A DNA stretch of 64,000 bases from Lacunisphaera limnophila (GCF_001746835.1 NZ_CP016094.1:1736001-1800000), one strand, 5' to 3'; positions 37,192 to 45,834 are shown, counted from the stretch's first letter. Notes: a model not told the origin generated them from the letters alone. A program made the numbers and translations.

Positions 37192-38862
37192 ATGAACAAA
37201 GCCCTTTCTCTTTTTGCTCTCCTGTTGGTGTCTCTGATCGCGGCCCGTGCCCAGCCGGACGGCCATCTCCCGTTCCGACCGGATCTGGCCGCGGGCGCCG
37301 CCTACCGAATCGAGGCGAGCGCGCTGCACCCGACGCAGTTTTCCCATGGCTGGCGCGAGGTCGTTTACAAAGCGGCCAAGATCAACGCCATGACACCCGC
37401 GGAGGTGAAGGCCTACCTCATCGACAAGGACGTGCCGGTCGTCATCGGCCCCGGCGGCGTGCCCTACATGACCGACGGCCATCACACGCTGCGCTCGCTG
37501 CTGGAGTCGAGCGCGCCGGACAAGACCGCGTATGGCCACATCCTCGCCAACTGGTCGGCCCTGCCGCCGGAAGAATTTTGGTCCCGCATGCAGGCGAACA
37601 ATTACACCTACCTGCAAGATGCCGCCGGTCAGGTGCAGCCGCCCTCGGCCCTGCCGGCGAGCCTGCTTGTCATGCAGCGCGATGCCTGGCGCGGGCTCGC
37701 CTGGGGCGTGATGAAGGCGAACGGCTTTCACGAGCGGAAAGATATATACTTCCAGGAGTTCCGCTGGGCAGATTATTTCAGGACGCGGATCCAGTGGGAT
37801 GACGCGGACGACGATGCCTTCGATGACGCGGTGAAGGCCGCCTGCGTGCTGGCCCAGGCCCCGGCCGCCGCGGCCCTGCCGGGCTATCGGACGACGGCGG
37901 TCCACCCCCGGGTGATCACGGAGCCGGCGAAGCATGACACCGACGACCCGGCCATCTGGATCAACCCGGCGGATCCGGCGCAGAGCCTGGTGCTCGGCAC
38001 GGACAAGAACTCCGACGGCGCGTTGCTGGCCTATGACCTTGCGGGCCGGATCGTCCGCTCCGTAACCGGACTCAAGCGGCCCAACAACGTGGATCTGGTC
38101 AGCGGCTTCAAACTCGGCGGCCGCACGGTGGCCATCGCGGTTGTCACCGAGCGGGAAATGAAGCGCCTGCGGGTCTTCACCGTACCGGATCTCGCCGCCG
38201 CCGACCGGGGCGACCTGGTGGTGTTTGGCGGTGACCCGGAGCGCGCCCCGATGGGCGTCGCCCTGTACCAGCGGCCCCGCGACGGCGCGGTGTTTGCCAT
38301 CGTCGGCGGCAAGTCCGGTCCGGCGGAAGGTTATCTCGCGCAATACCGGCTGGAGGATGACGGCACCGGCCAGGTCAAGATGACCCTGGTGCGCGAGTTT
38401 GGGGCCTACAGTGGCCGGGCCGAGATCGAGGCGATCGGCGTCGATGCCGAGCTTGGTTTTATCTACTATTCCGACGAGACCTTTGGCGTGCGCAAATACG
38501 CCGCCGATCCCGATGCGCCCGACGCGAACCGGGAGCTTGCGCTCTTTGGCACCACCGGATTCGCCTCCGATCACGAGGGCATCTCCTTCTACAAGCGTGC
38601 GGACGGCACCGGATATCTGCTGGTGTCCGACCAGCAGGCGCATCGGTTTCAGATTTTTCCCCGCGAAGGTGTCGCCGGGCGACCACACGAGCACCCGATG
38701 ATCAAAGCCGTCGACGTGGCTGCCATTGAGAGCGACGGCAGCGAGCTCACCTCGACAGTGCTGCCGGGATTTCCCGGCGGCCTTTTCGTGGCGATGACGG
38801 AGGGCAAGGTGTTCCACTTCTACGCGTGGGATGACATCGCCAAGGCCGCGGGGTTGGAGTGA
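37192..38862 (+). CDS. Exported ParB-like domain / beta-propeller 3-phytase fusion
   Basis: A 556-residue secreted protein. Signal peptide ends at residue 20 (ARAQ). Residues 35-200 match the ParB-like nuclease domain found in secreted proteins (ParBc_2): TPAEVKAYLIDKDVPVVIG, then YMTDGHHTLRSLL at residue 93, and YTYLQDAAGQ. Residues 235-556 are a beta-propeller phytase: KHDTDDPAIWINP, TDKNSDGALLAYDL, LKRPNNVDLV, EIEAIGVDAELGFIYYSDE and DHEGISFY keep the calcium and phosphate ligands of Bacillus PhyC. The phytase half should release phosphate from phytate; the role of the ParB-like half is unknown. It lies behind the TonB receptor. Confidence 0.9.
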   Translation: MNKALSLFALLLVSLIAARAQPDGHLPFRPDLAAGAAYRIEASALHPTQFSHGWREVVYKAAKINAMTPAEVKAYLIDKDVPVVIGPGGVPYMTDGHHTLRSLLESSAPDKTAYGHILANWSALPPEEFWSRMQANNYTYLQDAAGQVQPPSALPASLLVMQRDAWRGLAWGVMKANGFHERKDIYFQEFRWADYFRTRIQWDDADDDAFDDAVKAACVLAQAPAAAALPGYRTTAVHPRVITEPAKHDTDDPAIWINPADPAQSLVLGTDKNSDGALLAYDLAGRIVRSVTGLKRPNNVDLVSGFKLGGRTVAIAVVTEREMKRLRVFTVPDLAAADRGDLVVFGGDPERAPMGVALYQRPRDGAVFAIVGGKSGPAEGYLAQYRLEDDGTGQVKMTLVREFGAYSGRAEIEAIGVDAELGFIYYSDETFGVRKYAADPDAPDANRELALFGTTGFASDHEGISFYKRADGTGYLLVSDQQAHRFQIFPREGVAGRPHEHPMIKAVDVAAIESDGSELTSTVLPGFPGGLFVAMTEGKVFHFYAWDDIAKAAGLE

Positions 38863-38873
38863 GGGGAGTTAGG

Positions 38874-38895
38874 GCCGGACTTTGACCGGTCCGGC
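38874..38895. repeat. GCCGGAC/GTCCGGC hairpin after the phytase gene
   Basis: Perfect 7-base arms, 11 bases past the phytase stop. No T-run. Confidence 0.5.
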
Positions 38896-38944
38896 ACGGC
38901 ATTTGCGGGCTTTCCAAAGTGCTGCGGATTCCTAGGTTCGCGGC

Positions 38945-40174
38945 ATGAAACGTTATGCCCCCTTGGTGGCCCTCGCGCTTTGTCTGACCCTGCTGAGCCT
39001 GCCGTTGCTGGCGCAGGGCACGGCGAAAGCCGAGACCAAGACGGCCAAGACGCCCGGCCTGGAACTGGCGGCGATGGCCACGCAGGTCACGGGTATCGCC
39101 ATCTCGCCTCTGCTGGGCGTGAGCGCCGTGGGTGCGTACCAGTACTTCAAGGCGGCGACCCCGGAGGAGAAGGCGGCGCTGCCCTGGTTTGCCAATCCGT
39201 CCTTCTGGGCGCTGGGCGTGCTGATGGTGGCGGCGGTGGCCTTCAAGGACGCGGCCGGCGCCACGTTGCCCCCGGGCTGGAAGAAGCCGTTGGATGTCCT
39301 CGAGACGATTGAGAACAAGGCCAGCGGGCTGGTCGCGGCCGGCGCGGTTATTCCCTCGCTGATCACCTTTGGGTCGAAACTCTTCATGGATTCCGCCGGG
39401 TTCGGTGGCACGGTGGAGCTGCATTACACTGGTCTGGCGATGCTGCCGGTGGCGTCCATCGACACGGGCTGGCTGCTGAGTCTGCTGATGGTGCCGCTGT
39501 CGGTGGCGGTTTTCGCCGTAGTGTGGCTGACCGCGCATGCGATCAACGTGTTGATCCTGCTCAGCCCCTGGGGCGCGATCGATGCGGCGCTCAAAGGCGT
39601 GCGCACGGGCGTGCTCGGGCTGGTGACCGCCACGGCTTGGATCGACCCGGTGGTCGGCGCGACGCTGTCGGTGGTGATCATCATATTCGCCTATTTCACG
39701 GCGGGCTGGGCGTTCCGGCTAATGACCTTCGGCTCGGTGTTCTGCTGGGATTTCTTCACGGTGCGGCGCAAGCGGTTCAAGCTGCTGGCGGACGGCAACA
39801 AACTGTTTACCGGCGCGGAATTTGAAGGCGTGCCCCCGCGCACCTACGGCCGGCTGCATCAGGCGGCGGATGGCGGCCTGACGCTGAAGTTCCGGCCGTG
39901 GCTCGTGTTCCCGGCGCGCGAGGTGCCGGTGCCGCGGGCGGGTCTCGTGGTTGGGCGCGGGGTGTTTTTTTCCGAGGTGCTCGGGCACGACGCGAAGCGG
40001 GACCAGAACCGCACGCTGCTGCTGCTGCCGCCGCGTTACCTGGGACACGAGGAACTCTTCGCCCGCACCTACCATATCTCCGGCACCTGCGAGGTCGGGT
40101 TGCGCAAGGCCTGGAGTTGGATCAAGGAAGCGGTGGGCTTGGGCACAAAAAAGACCGCCACCACGGCGGTCTGA
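38945..40174 (+). CDS. Exported/membrane protein of unknown function (possibly DUF4126-related)
   Basis: A 409-residue protein with a cleavable signal peptide (LALCLTLLSLPLLAQG) and about six further hydrophobic segments, followed by a soluble C-terminal half (residues 270-395) with no motif I know. The stretch LLGVSAVGAYQYFKAATPEEKAALPWFANP and the glycine-rich helices remind me of DUF4126 membrane proteins, a weak match. Its last eight residues (TKKTATTAV region) are encoded by the terminator hairpin of the convergent DUF3185 gene. Confidence 0.7.
   Translation: MKRYAPLVALALCLTLLSLPLLAQGTAKAETKTAKTPGLELAAMATQVTGIAISPLLGVSAVGAYQYFKAATPEEKAALPWFANPSFWALGVLMVAAVAFKDAAGATLPPGWKKPLDVLETIENKASGLVAAGAVIPSLITFGSKLFMDSAGFGGTVELHYTGLAMLPVASIDTGWLLSLLMVPLSVAVFAVVWLTAHAINVLILLSPWGAIDAALKGVRTGVLGLVTATAWIDPVVGATLSVVIIIFAYFTAGWAFRLMTFGSVFCWDFFTVRRKRFKLLADGNKLFTGAEFEGVPPRTYGRLHQAADGGLTLKFRPWLVFPAREVPVPRAGLVVGRGVFFSEVLGHDAKRDQNRTLLLLPPRYLGHEELFARTYHISGTCEVGLRKAWSWIKEAVGLGTKKTATTAV
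40147..40172 (-). terminator. Intrinsic terminator of the DUF3185 gene, inside the convergent coding end
   Basis: On the minus strand AGACCGCC pairs with GGCGGTCT and is followed by TTTTTT. It ends the DUF3185 transcript 20 bases past its stop while encoding the last codons of the plus-strand gene, which suggests a compact convergent arrangement. Confidence 0.85.
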
Positions 40175-40192
40175 GGGGCCGGCCGGGTGGCG

Positions 40193-40402
40193 TCAGTCGG
40201 CGGATTTCGAACCGCGCAGCAGGCCGCCGGCGCCGATGGCGGTGACGACGATGCCGCCGAGGAGCAGCCAGATGCTCTCGTCGGTGGGCTTGCCGGTGAA
40301 GAGGCGGGAGAACTCGGAGCCGAGGGACTCGGAGGCGCTGAGGCCGTAGATCAGGAGCAGGATGCCGATGACGAGCACGGCGAGGGAAAGGGTCTTATTC
40401 AT
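40193..40402 (-). CDS. DUF3185 family small membrane protein
   Basis: A 69-residue protein with two transmembrane helices: SLAVLVIGILLLIYGLSAS at the start and WLLLGGIVVTAIGAGGLL near the end, joined by SEFSRLFTGKPTDESI. This is the DUF3185 pattern. Function unknown; homologues often lie near BON-domain and stress genes, as here (the BON protein is 253 bases upstream on the same strand). A strong terminator follows. Confidence 0.88.
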   Translation of the reverse strand: MNKTLSLAVLVIGILLLIYGLSASESLGSEFSRLFTGKPTDESIWLLLGGIVVTAIGAGGLLRGSKSAD

Positions 40403-40601
40403 GGGAATTGCGGTTGGAGGAGGAGGGGGGGAAGGGAGGCAGGAGTGAAGCGACCGGGTGCCGGGCGGGGCGCGCCGTCGTGCGGAGCACGGATTTTCCG
40501 GCAGCGACCAGGGCCTTGCGGCCGAGGGGACGGCCAGGTGTGACAGGCGGCTTTGATGGCGATTGGTCCGGAGGGGGCATCAGGAGGAGGCGGGCATGAA
40601 A

Positions 40602-40627
40602 TGCGGCCAACCGGTAAGTTGGCCGCA
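40602..40627. terminator. Perfect 9-bp hairpin downstream of the BON gene
   Basis: TGCGGCCAA and TTGGCCGCA enclose an eight-base loop, 28 bases past the stop of the BON-domain gene on the minus strand. No T-run follows, so it is at best a weak or Rho-assisted terminator. The rest of the 253-base gap to the DUF3185 gene shows nothing else convincing. Confidence 0.4.
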
Positions 40628-40655
40628 GAGGGAGGCAGGAGGCGAAGCGGATCGA

Positions 40656-41414
40656 TCAGGCCTTCGCGACCGTCATGTTGTTGGTCACGGAGAGGACGCC
40701 GCGGACATCCTGGGCAAGCTTGGTGACGAGGGACTTCTCGGCATCGGAGGCCGCTTCGCCGGAGATGACGGTGGCGCCATCGTTGGTGGTGACCTTGGTC
40801 TTCAGCATACTGGTGGACTTGTGGCTGAGGAGGGCGAACTTCACCTGACTGGTGATCGAGGCGTCATCCATCTTCTCGCCCATGGTCTGCTTGGCGCCGG
40901 GGGACGGGATGGACGGATCCTTGATGGTGATCTCGTTCTTCACGGACTTCACGCCGTCGATCTCCTGGGCGTAGATCCCGGTGAGTTCCTTCTGGGCCAG
41001 GTTGTCGGCCGTGCCGCCGAGGGTGGCGACGCCGTCCTTGACGTCGACCGTGGTGGTGGCGGCGCTGACGTTGCCCTTCACGAGCAGACGGCCGCGGATC
41101 TTGAGGGCCATCCAGCCGTCGGACTTCTCGGGGTAGGTGGACTTGACGGTGATCTCGTTGCGGACGCTGGTGACGCCGGGGAGGTTTTCCACGGTATCGA
41201 CGGCGAGGGCGCGGTCGTCCTTGTCCTGGACGGTGCCGGTGAGGGTGACGATGCCGTCCTTGGCCTTCACCTTGACGTGGTCCTCAAGGACGGTGCGGTA
41301 GTTGTAGGAAGCCTCGGCGGCCTCCTCGATCTTGCGGTCGGTGGCGGCGGAAGCGAACATCACGGCGGGAGCGGTGACGAGGGCGAGGAGAACGGACAGA
41401 TGTTTGTGTTTCAT
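40656..41414 (-). CDS. Exported protein with three BON domains
   Basis: A 252-residue periplasmic protein: signal peptide (VLLALVTAPAVMFASA) then three BON repeats, at roughly residues 45-90, 105-160 and 185-250. Each has the pattern of VKVKAKDGIVTLTGTVQDKDDRALA or TKVTTNDGATVISGEAASDAEKSL followed by V..V.N.I. BON proteins such as OsmY bind membranes and answer osmotic or envelope stress. The two-component genes upstream on the same strand may control it. No lipobox. Confidence 0.92.
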   Translation of the reverse strand: MKHKHLSVLLALVTAPAVMFASAATDRKIEEAAEASYNYRTVLEDHVKVKAKDGIVTLTGTVQDKDDRALAVDTVENLPGVTSVRNEITVKSTYPEKSDGWMALKIRGRLLVKGNVSAATTTVDVKDGVATLGGTADNLAQKELTGIYAQEIDGVKSVKNEITIKDPSIPSPGAKQTMGEKMDDASITSQVKFALLSHKSTSMLKTKVTTNDGATVISGEAASDAEKSLVTKLAQDVRGVLSVTNNMTVAKA

Positions 41415-41526
41415 AAGCGAGCCGGGACAATACGCGTTCCACGACGGGGCGGGTATGGGGCGTTGCCCTACTCGCCAGCGGCCATAAAAACCCCCGGCCC
41501 GGGCGGGGCGGGTCGGGCCATGAGGC

Positions 41527-42213
41527 TCAGATGATGGTGAGCTGCACGCTGCTCTCGATGATGCCGTTGGCGATGGCGTAGCGGGTGAGGCCGGCGGTCT
41601 CGTGGATGTTGAGCTTGTCCATGAGGTGCTGGCGGTGCTTTTCGACGGTCTTGATGCTGATGCCGAGCGCGGCGGCGACCTGCTTGTTGGCCGAGCCCTC
41701 GGCCACGAGTTGCAGGACCTCGGTTTCACGGGAGGTGAGACGATTGCCGTGCGCCTTGGGGCGGCCTTCACGATCGCGGGGCCGGGCTTGGCTGTCGCGG
41801 AGCCGTTTCGCGATGGAAGGACTGAAAAAAGTGCGACCGAGGGCGACCTCGCGGATGCCCTTGGTGAGGATCTCGGCGGAGGTTTGCTTCTCGATGAAGC
41901 CGGCCACACCAGCTTCGGTCATGCGCTCGACGTAGACGTCGTCGCTGTGGGCCGAGAGGATGACGACCCGAGCGGTGGGGTTGGCGGCGAGGATCTGGCG
42001 GGTGGCCTCGAGGCCGTTAAGCACGGGCATGGCGATATCCATCAGGATGACGTCGGGTCGGAGGGTCCGCGCCAGCTCGACCGCTTCGCGGCCGGTGCGG
42101 GCCTCGCCGACGATGTGAAAGTGGCCGTCCATCTTGAGCAGGCCGCAGAGGCCCTGCCGGACGATGGCGTGGTCCTCGGCCAGGAGGATGGTAATTTTCT
42201 GATCGGTGATCAT
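41527..42213 (-). CDS. NarL/FixJ-type response regulator
   Basis: A 228-residue regulator. The receiver domain (residues 1-125) has the acidic pair ED at 13-14, phospho-acceptor Asp59 in ILMDIAMP and a Lys near 108 (FIEKQTS). The C-terminal LuxR-type helix-turn-helix is NRLTSRETEVLQLVAEGSANKQVAAALGISIKTVEKHRQHLMDKL. Its start overlaps the end of the histidine kinase gene by four bases, so they form one two-component unit. Target genes unknown; the BON gene next downstream is a candidate. Confidence 0.94.
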   Translation of the reverse strand: MITDQKITILLAEDHAIVRQGLCGLLKMDGHFHIVGEARTGREAVELARTLRPDVILMDIAMPVLNGLEATRQILAANPTARVVILSAHSDDVYVERMTEAGVAGFIEKQTSAEILTKGIREVALGRTFFSPSIAKRLRDSQARPRDREGRPKAHGNRLTSRETEVLQLVAEGSANKQVAAALGISIKTVEKHRQHLMDKLNIHETAGLTRYAIANGIIESSVQLTII

Positions 42214-43388
42214 GGGGAGGGGATTTCCGCGGGGAAAGGGAGCTCGGCGCGCACAGTGGTGCCCTGGCCAAGGGCGGATTCGATCGTGAGGCTGCCGCCG
42301 ACCATCTCGACGCGCTCACGCATGCCGACCAGGCCGAGGCGCTTGTGGCCCTTGGCGCCGAAGACCTGCTGAACCGGGAAGGATTTCCCGTTGTCCGCGA
42401 TTTCCATCCGGATCGCGGCGGGCAGGCGGCTGATGGTCAGCCGGACGTGGGTGGCGCGGGCATGGCGGGCGACGTTGGTGAGCGCCTCCTGGGCCACGCG
42501 GAAGAGCACGGTGCGTTTGTCGCCGGCGAGGGTCTCGACGCCGCCGAAGGCGGTCAGGTGGATCCGGAATTTCTTCCGCTCCGCAAGGCTCTCGCAGTAG
42601 GTGCGCAGCGCCGGGATCAGACCGAGGTCGTCCAGCACGGCGGGGCGGAGCTCGCGGGCGAAGCGGTGTACCGCCTCGACCGAGTGCTCCACGAGCCGCT
42701 GGGTGCGGGTGATCTTGTCCTTGAGGTGGGGCAGGTCCGGGGAGTTGCCGTAAGTCAGGGTGGAGAGCTCGACATTGATGCCGACGAGAATCTGCACGAC
42801 CTCGTCGTGCAGCTCGCGGCTGATTTTTTTGCGCTCCTCCTCCTGGGCGGTGAGAATCTGGCGGGTGAGCTGACGCAGGCGCTTCTGCATGATCTGGGAC
42901 CCGAGGAAGAGGGTTTGGTAGTGGGCGCGACCCTGGCGCACGGCAGTCTCGCTGGTCTCGCGGCGCGCGACCTCGCGCTCGAGACGGCGGTTGGCCTGGG
43001 CGAGGGCGGTGGTGTGGGCGTGGAGGGTGGCGTTACGCTGCTGTAGCTGGGTGTTGATCTCGCGGCGGGAGCGTTGGGACACCTCGAGCGGGATGAGGGC
43101 CTCGGTGAAAAACGCGCCTGCCTGGAAAAGGGCGCCGTTGCGGATGCGGGCGAAATCAAAGGATGGGGCGAGGGCGACGACCGCCTGCTGGTGCATGATG
43201 GCCAGGTCGAGGGTGACCATGCCCTTGCCGAGGGCGGCGTGCCCGAGGTTCCGGGCCGCGGCAGCCGGTTCCGGGCCGGGATTGGCGAGGTGGGTACGGA
43301 GGGCGGTAAGGTAGCGTGCGGACAGGCGCGCGCGGCCCGCCTTCATGGCCCGGGCATCCCGTTCGAACTTCCTGAGTGGGGTGTTCAC
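42210..43388 (-). CDS. NarX-type sensor histidine kinase (HisKA_3)
   Basis: A 392-residue soluble kinase. Residues 20-105 form a helical domain like the RsbU N-terminal/KaiA-type sensor (RYLTALRTHL, MHQQAVVALAPSFDF). A coiled coil (105-180) leads to the HisKA_3 box ISRELHDEVVQILVGINVEL with His194, and the HATPase follows: VAQEALTNVARHARA, EIADNGKSF, GLVGMRERVEMVGGSLTIES. No transmembrane segments, so it senses a cytoplasmic or partner-relayed signal. Partner is the overlapping response regulator. Confidence 0.92.
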   Translation of the reverse strand: MNTPLRKFERDARAMKAGRARLSARYLTALRTHLANPGPEPAAAARNLGHAALGKGMVTLDLAIMHQQAVVALAPSFDFARIRNGALFQAGAFFTEALIPLEVSQRSRREINTQLQQRNATLHAHTTALAQANRRLEREVARRETSETAVRQGRAHYQTLFLGSQIMQKRLRQLTRQILTAQEEERKKISRELHDEVVQILVGINVELSTLTYGNSPDLPHLKDKITRTQRLVEHSVEAVHRFARELRPAVLDDLGLIPALRTYCESLAERKKFRIHLTAFGGVETLAGDKRTVLFRVAQEALTNVARHARATHVRLTISRLPAAIRMEIADNGKSFPVQQVFGAKGHKRLGLVGMRERVEMVGGSLTIESALGQGTTVRAELPFPAEIPSP

Positions 43389-43523
43389 ATTCCCTCCGTT
43401 GGCTTGAGGATGGCACGGGCAGGGAATCGCCGGGGTGGCGAGGCCTCCGTCAGTGACATTAAACGCGCGGGCCTGATGGATAGCGATAAGGGATTCGCCG
43501 GCCCGCCGGCGGGCCGGGGCGGG

Positions 43524-43955
43524 TCAGTTGGTTGTACTGGCCTTGACCTTGCCGCAGGCGTCTTGCGTCCGGACCCAGGCGAGGCCGACCTGGTCCTTCA
43601 GTTGGTCCCAGTTTTCGCGGTCGGCGTTGATGAGGTCGTCGCTGCTGGACATGAGGTGGATCCGCGACCGGGCCAGTTCCTGCATCGCGAAATCCCAGGC
43701 CTGGGTGCTGATGTTCTTGGCACCCATGGTTGTGCGTTTGGCATTCAGGGCGGCGATCTGGGCATCCACGTGGTCCGCGAGGCCGGGCAGGCCGGCGTAG
43801 AGCACGGCGCGGTTGTCGTAGGTGCAAACCTTGAGGGCGGTCCAGAGGTCGGCCGGAGCGGCGGCGGGTGCGGGAGGTTTATCCGCGCCGGGGACCAGGA
43901 CCGGAGTGAGGAGGGAGAGAAGGCAGACGAGCAGGGCGGAAGGCGTCGGTTTCAT
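43524..43955 (-). CDS. Small exported helical protein of unknown function
   Basis: A 143-residue protein with a signal peptide (ALLVCLLSLLTPVLVPGA), a short Pro/Ala linker and a mainly helical mature part with two cysteines (VCTYDNR and QDACGKV) that could form a disulfide. No family recognised. It lies 47 bases after the ECF sigma factor gene on the same strand and may belong to its transcript. A strongly palindromic GC stretch follows the stop codon. Confidence 0.7.
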   Translation of the reverse strand: MKPTPSALLVCLLSLLTPVLVPGADKPPAPAAAPADLWTALKVCTYDNRAVLYAGLPGLADHVDAQIAALNAKRTTMGAKNISTQAWDFAMQELARSRIHLMSSSDDLINADRENWDQLKDQVGLAWVRTQDACGKVKASTTN

Positions 43956-44002
43956 GAAATCAGGCGGTTGGGGGTGGAGTGTGGCGAGGCGGGGGCGCGG
44001 GC

Positions 44003-44749
44003 TCAGTCCCCAACGCGCTGGAGCAAGCCGGCGGGGCGGGTGGATTCAAACCAGGACGGGGTCGGCGAGCTGCCGGTTCCGGCCTGGTTGGCGTAAAACG
44101 GGACCACGAGCAGGCGGAGATTTTCGCGGGCGCGGGCAACGCGGCTTTTGACGGTGCCGATGGTGATGCCGAGCAAGCCGGCGATTTCGCGGTAGGAGAG
44201 CTGGCGCACGTTGCGCAGCTGGAGGATTTCCCGCTGGGCGGGTTGCAGCCGGGCCATGCAGCCGGCCACGATCACGGCAAACTCGTTGGTCGCGGCCGCG
44301 TGGGCCGGGCCGGGCTCGTCGCAGGCGACGAGATCGGCGAAGCTGGCGCGACTGGTGTCGCTGAAGGAGGCGTCGAGCGGCAGGGTGGCGTGCCGCTGGC
44401 GGCGCGAGAAATACCAGTAGCGGTTGCGGGAGAGATTCAGCGCGATGCGGTGCAGCCAGGCGGCGAGGGAGGCGTCGCCGCGGAACTTCGCGAGGGCGCG
44501 GTGGGCGCGGATGAAGGTGTCCTGCGCGATCTCCTCCGCGTCGGCGTGGTTGCGCAGGACGAGCACGGCGACCCGATGCATCTTGGCGTGGTAGCGCCCG
44601 ACGATCTCCACAAAGGCGGTCTCGTCGCCGGAGTTGAAGCGGTGCACGAGACCGGCGTCATGCTCCGCCTCCGTGCGGGCCCGGGCGGCGTCGGCGGCGC
44701 GTTGCAGGCTGGGGGCGGAGGGGACTAGAGTGGAATAGAGGGCAACCAT
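44003..44749 (-). CDS. ECF-type sigma-70 family RNA polymerase sigma factor
   Basis: A 248-residue sigma factor with region 2 (FVEIVGRYHAKMHRVAVLVLRNHADAEEIAQDTFIRAHRAL, giving the core-binding and -10 contacts) and region 4 (LQPAQREILQLRNVRQLSYREIAGLLGITIGTVKSRVARARENLR). It has an N-terminal extension of about 30 residues and a C-terminal tail of 35. No anti-sigma gene is directly adjacent, though the PAS protein at 47853 has an anti-sigma-like N-terminus. Target promoter unknown. Confidence 0.93.
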   Translation of the reverse strand: MVALYSTLVPSAPSLQRAADAARARTEAEHDAGLVHRFNSGDETAFVEIVGRYHAKMHRVAVLVLRNHADAEEIAQDTFIRAHRALAKFRGDASLAAWLHRIALNLSRNRYWYFSRRQRHATLPLDASFSDTSRASFADLVACDEPGPAHAAATNEFAVIVAGCMARLQPAQREILQLRNVRQLSYREIAGLLGITIGTVKSRVARARENLRLLVVPFYANQAGTGSSPTPSWFESTRPAGLLQRVGD

Positions 44750-44796
44750 GGGCGGAGACTACCGGCAAAGTCCGGCGGGCAAAATGGGGTCTAGTG

Positions 44797-45102
44797 CTAC
44801 TCGCGCCGGGCGGCAGTGAGGCCGCGGACCGCGCCGAGAACGACGGGGGCCCAGCGCAGGAGCGTGCCCAGCAGGCGCGGGCGCGGGGCGGGGGAGCGCT
44901 TGAGCAGCAAGCCGAGCGGGATCGCGGCGAGACCGGCGAAGGGAGCCACGCCGCGCCACAGGTCCCGCAGCCGATCCAGCCAGGCCACGGGCCGGAGCGC
45001 GCGGGTGGCGAGCGCGGCCGCGAGGGTGCGCCGGCCAGCGATGCGCCCGCGCAGCGCGGCCTTGTGGGCCGACAGCCGGCTCAGTTCCCGGTGCGAATAC
45101 AT
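44797..45102 (-). CDS. Small basic membrane-associated protein of unknown function
   Basis: A 101-residue, Arg/Leu/Ala-rich protein (many arginines in ALRGRIAGRRTLAAALATRA) with one or two short hydrophobic stretches (VAPFAGLAAIPLGLLL, WAPVVLGAVRGL). It overlaps the DUF1469 gene upstream by 22 bases, so it is probably translated from the same mRNA; this triad with the DUF883 gene occurs as an operon in other bacteria (YqjK/YqjE/YqjD order in E. coli), and this protein sits in the YqjK position. Confidence 0.72.
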   Translation of the reverse strand: MYSHRELSRLSAHKAALRGRIAGRRTLAAALATRALRPVAWLDRLRDLWRGVAPFAGLAAIPLGLLLKRSPAPRPRLLGTLLRWAPVVLGAVRGLTAARRE

Positions 45103-45473
45103 GCGCGATCCTCCTTCAGCTCCTGCAGGGTGGCGGCGAAGGGCTGCGGCTGGCGGGCCAGGAAGCGGCGGAATGCGATCACGATGACCGCGAGTGCGCC
45201 GGCGTAGAGCAGGGTCAAGCCGCCGAGGGCGGCGAGCCGGGCGCTCTCCCAGAAAAGATACACCACGGTGAGGCTGGCGAAGGCCAGCGTCATCATGGCG
45301 GTGAACACGGCCGCGCTGATCCAGAGGAAGATCAGGATCAGGCGGAATTTTTCCTCCTGCAACTCGACCGAGAGCAGCTCGAGCCGATCCTGGAGACCGG
45401 CGACGAGGGTGTCGCCGAGCAGGCGGAGCGAGTCGAGCAGGCCCGGCGGGGAGGGGGGAGGGGTCGGGTCCAT
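45081..45473 (-). CDS. DUF1469 / phage-holin-superfamily (YqjE-like) protein
   Basis: A 130-residue membrane protein: a Pro-rich N-terminus, an amphipathic helix (LGDTLVAGLQDRLELLSVELQEEKFRLI) and two transmembrane helices (LIFLWISAAVFTAMMTLAF and LGGLTLLYAGALAVIVIAF). This matches DUF1469/YqjE, placed in a holin superfamily though not lytic. In E. coli the yqjD-yqjE-yqjK genes are stress-induced and YqjD binds ribosomes at the membrane; the same order is present here. The ATG before DPTPPPSPP is used; a TTG six codons upstream is possible. Confidence 0.85.
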   Translation of the reverse strand: MDPTPPPSPPGLLDSLRLLGDTLVAGLQDRLELLSVELQEEKFRLILIFLWISAAVFTAMMTLAFASLTVVYLFWESARLAALGGLTLLYAGALAVIVIAFRRFLARQPQPFAATLQELKEDRACIRTGN

Positions 45474-45516
45474 GGGGACGGGGAAGGGCAACGGCAGGCG
45501 CCGTCGCCCGCGGGGG

Positions 45517-45834
45517 TTACTGGCTGCGGCGGCCGAGGAGGACGCCGACCAGAAGGCCCACGCCAGCTGCGACCGCGAGGGATTGGTAAGGATGGGCGCG
45601 GATCGTCTCGTCGGTGTATTTCGCCCCGGCGACGACGTTCTTCTTGGCGCCGGCGTAGAGGACGCCGAGTCGTTCCTGGGCGGCCTCGTAACGGGTACGG
45701 AGGGCTTGCAGGGCCTCGCCGGAGTGCTCGGTGACGGAGGACTCGAGCATCTGCTCGGCCTCGACGACGAGGGTGCGGAGATCGTTGAGCAAGTCGGTGG
45801 GGGTGGCGGATTCGGCGGTGTGGCGGTTTTTCAT
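45517..45834 (-). CDS. DUF883 (YqjD/ElaB-like) membrane-anchored protein
   Basis: A 105-residue protein of the DUF883 family: a long helical, acidic body (LLNDLRTLVVEAEQMLESSV to AAQERLGVLYAGAK) and a C-terminal glycine-zipper transmembrane segment (SLAVAAGVGLLVGVLLGRRSQ). Homologues YqjD and ElaB tether ribosomes to the inner membrane in stationary phase. It is the first gene of the three-gene unit running to 44797. The ATG before KNRHTAES matches the family start. Confidence 0.9.
   Translation of the reverse strand: MKNRHTAESATPTDLLNDLRTLVVEAEQMLESSVTEHSGEALQALRTRYEAAQERLGVLYAGAKKNVVAGAKYTDETIRAHPYQSLAVAAGVGLLVGVLLGRRSQ

Noticed and set aside
40395-40610. A 71-codon minus-strand frame between the DUF3185 and BON genes
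   Set aside because: Pro/Arg/Ser-rich with no family features and no ribosome binding site; it looks like chance in GC-rich DNA.
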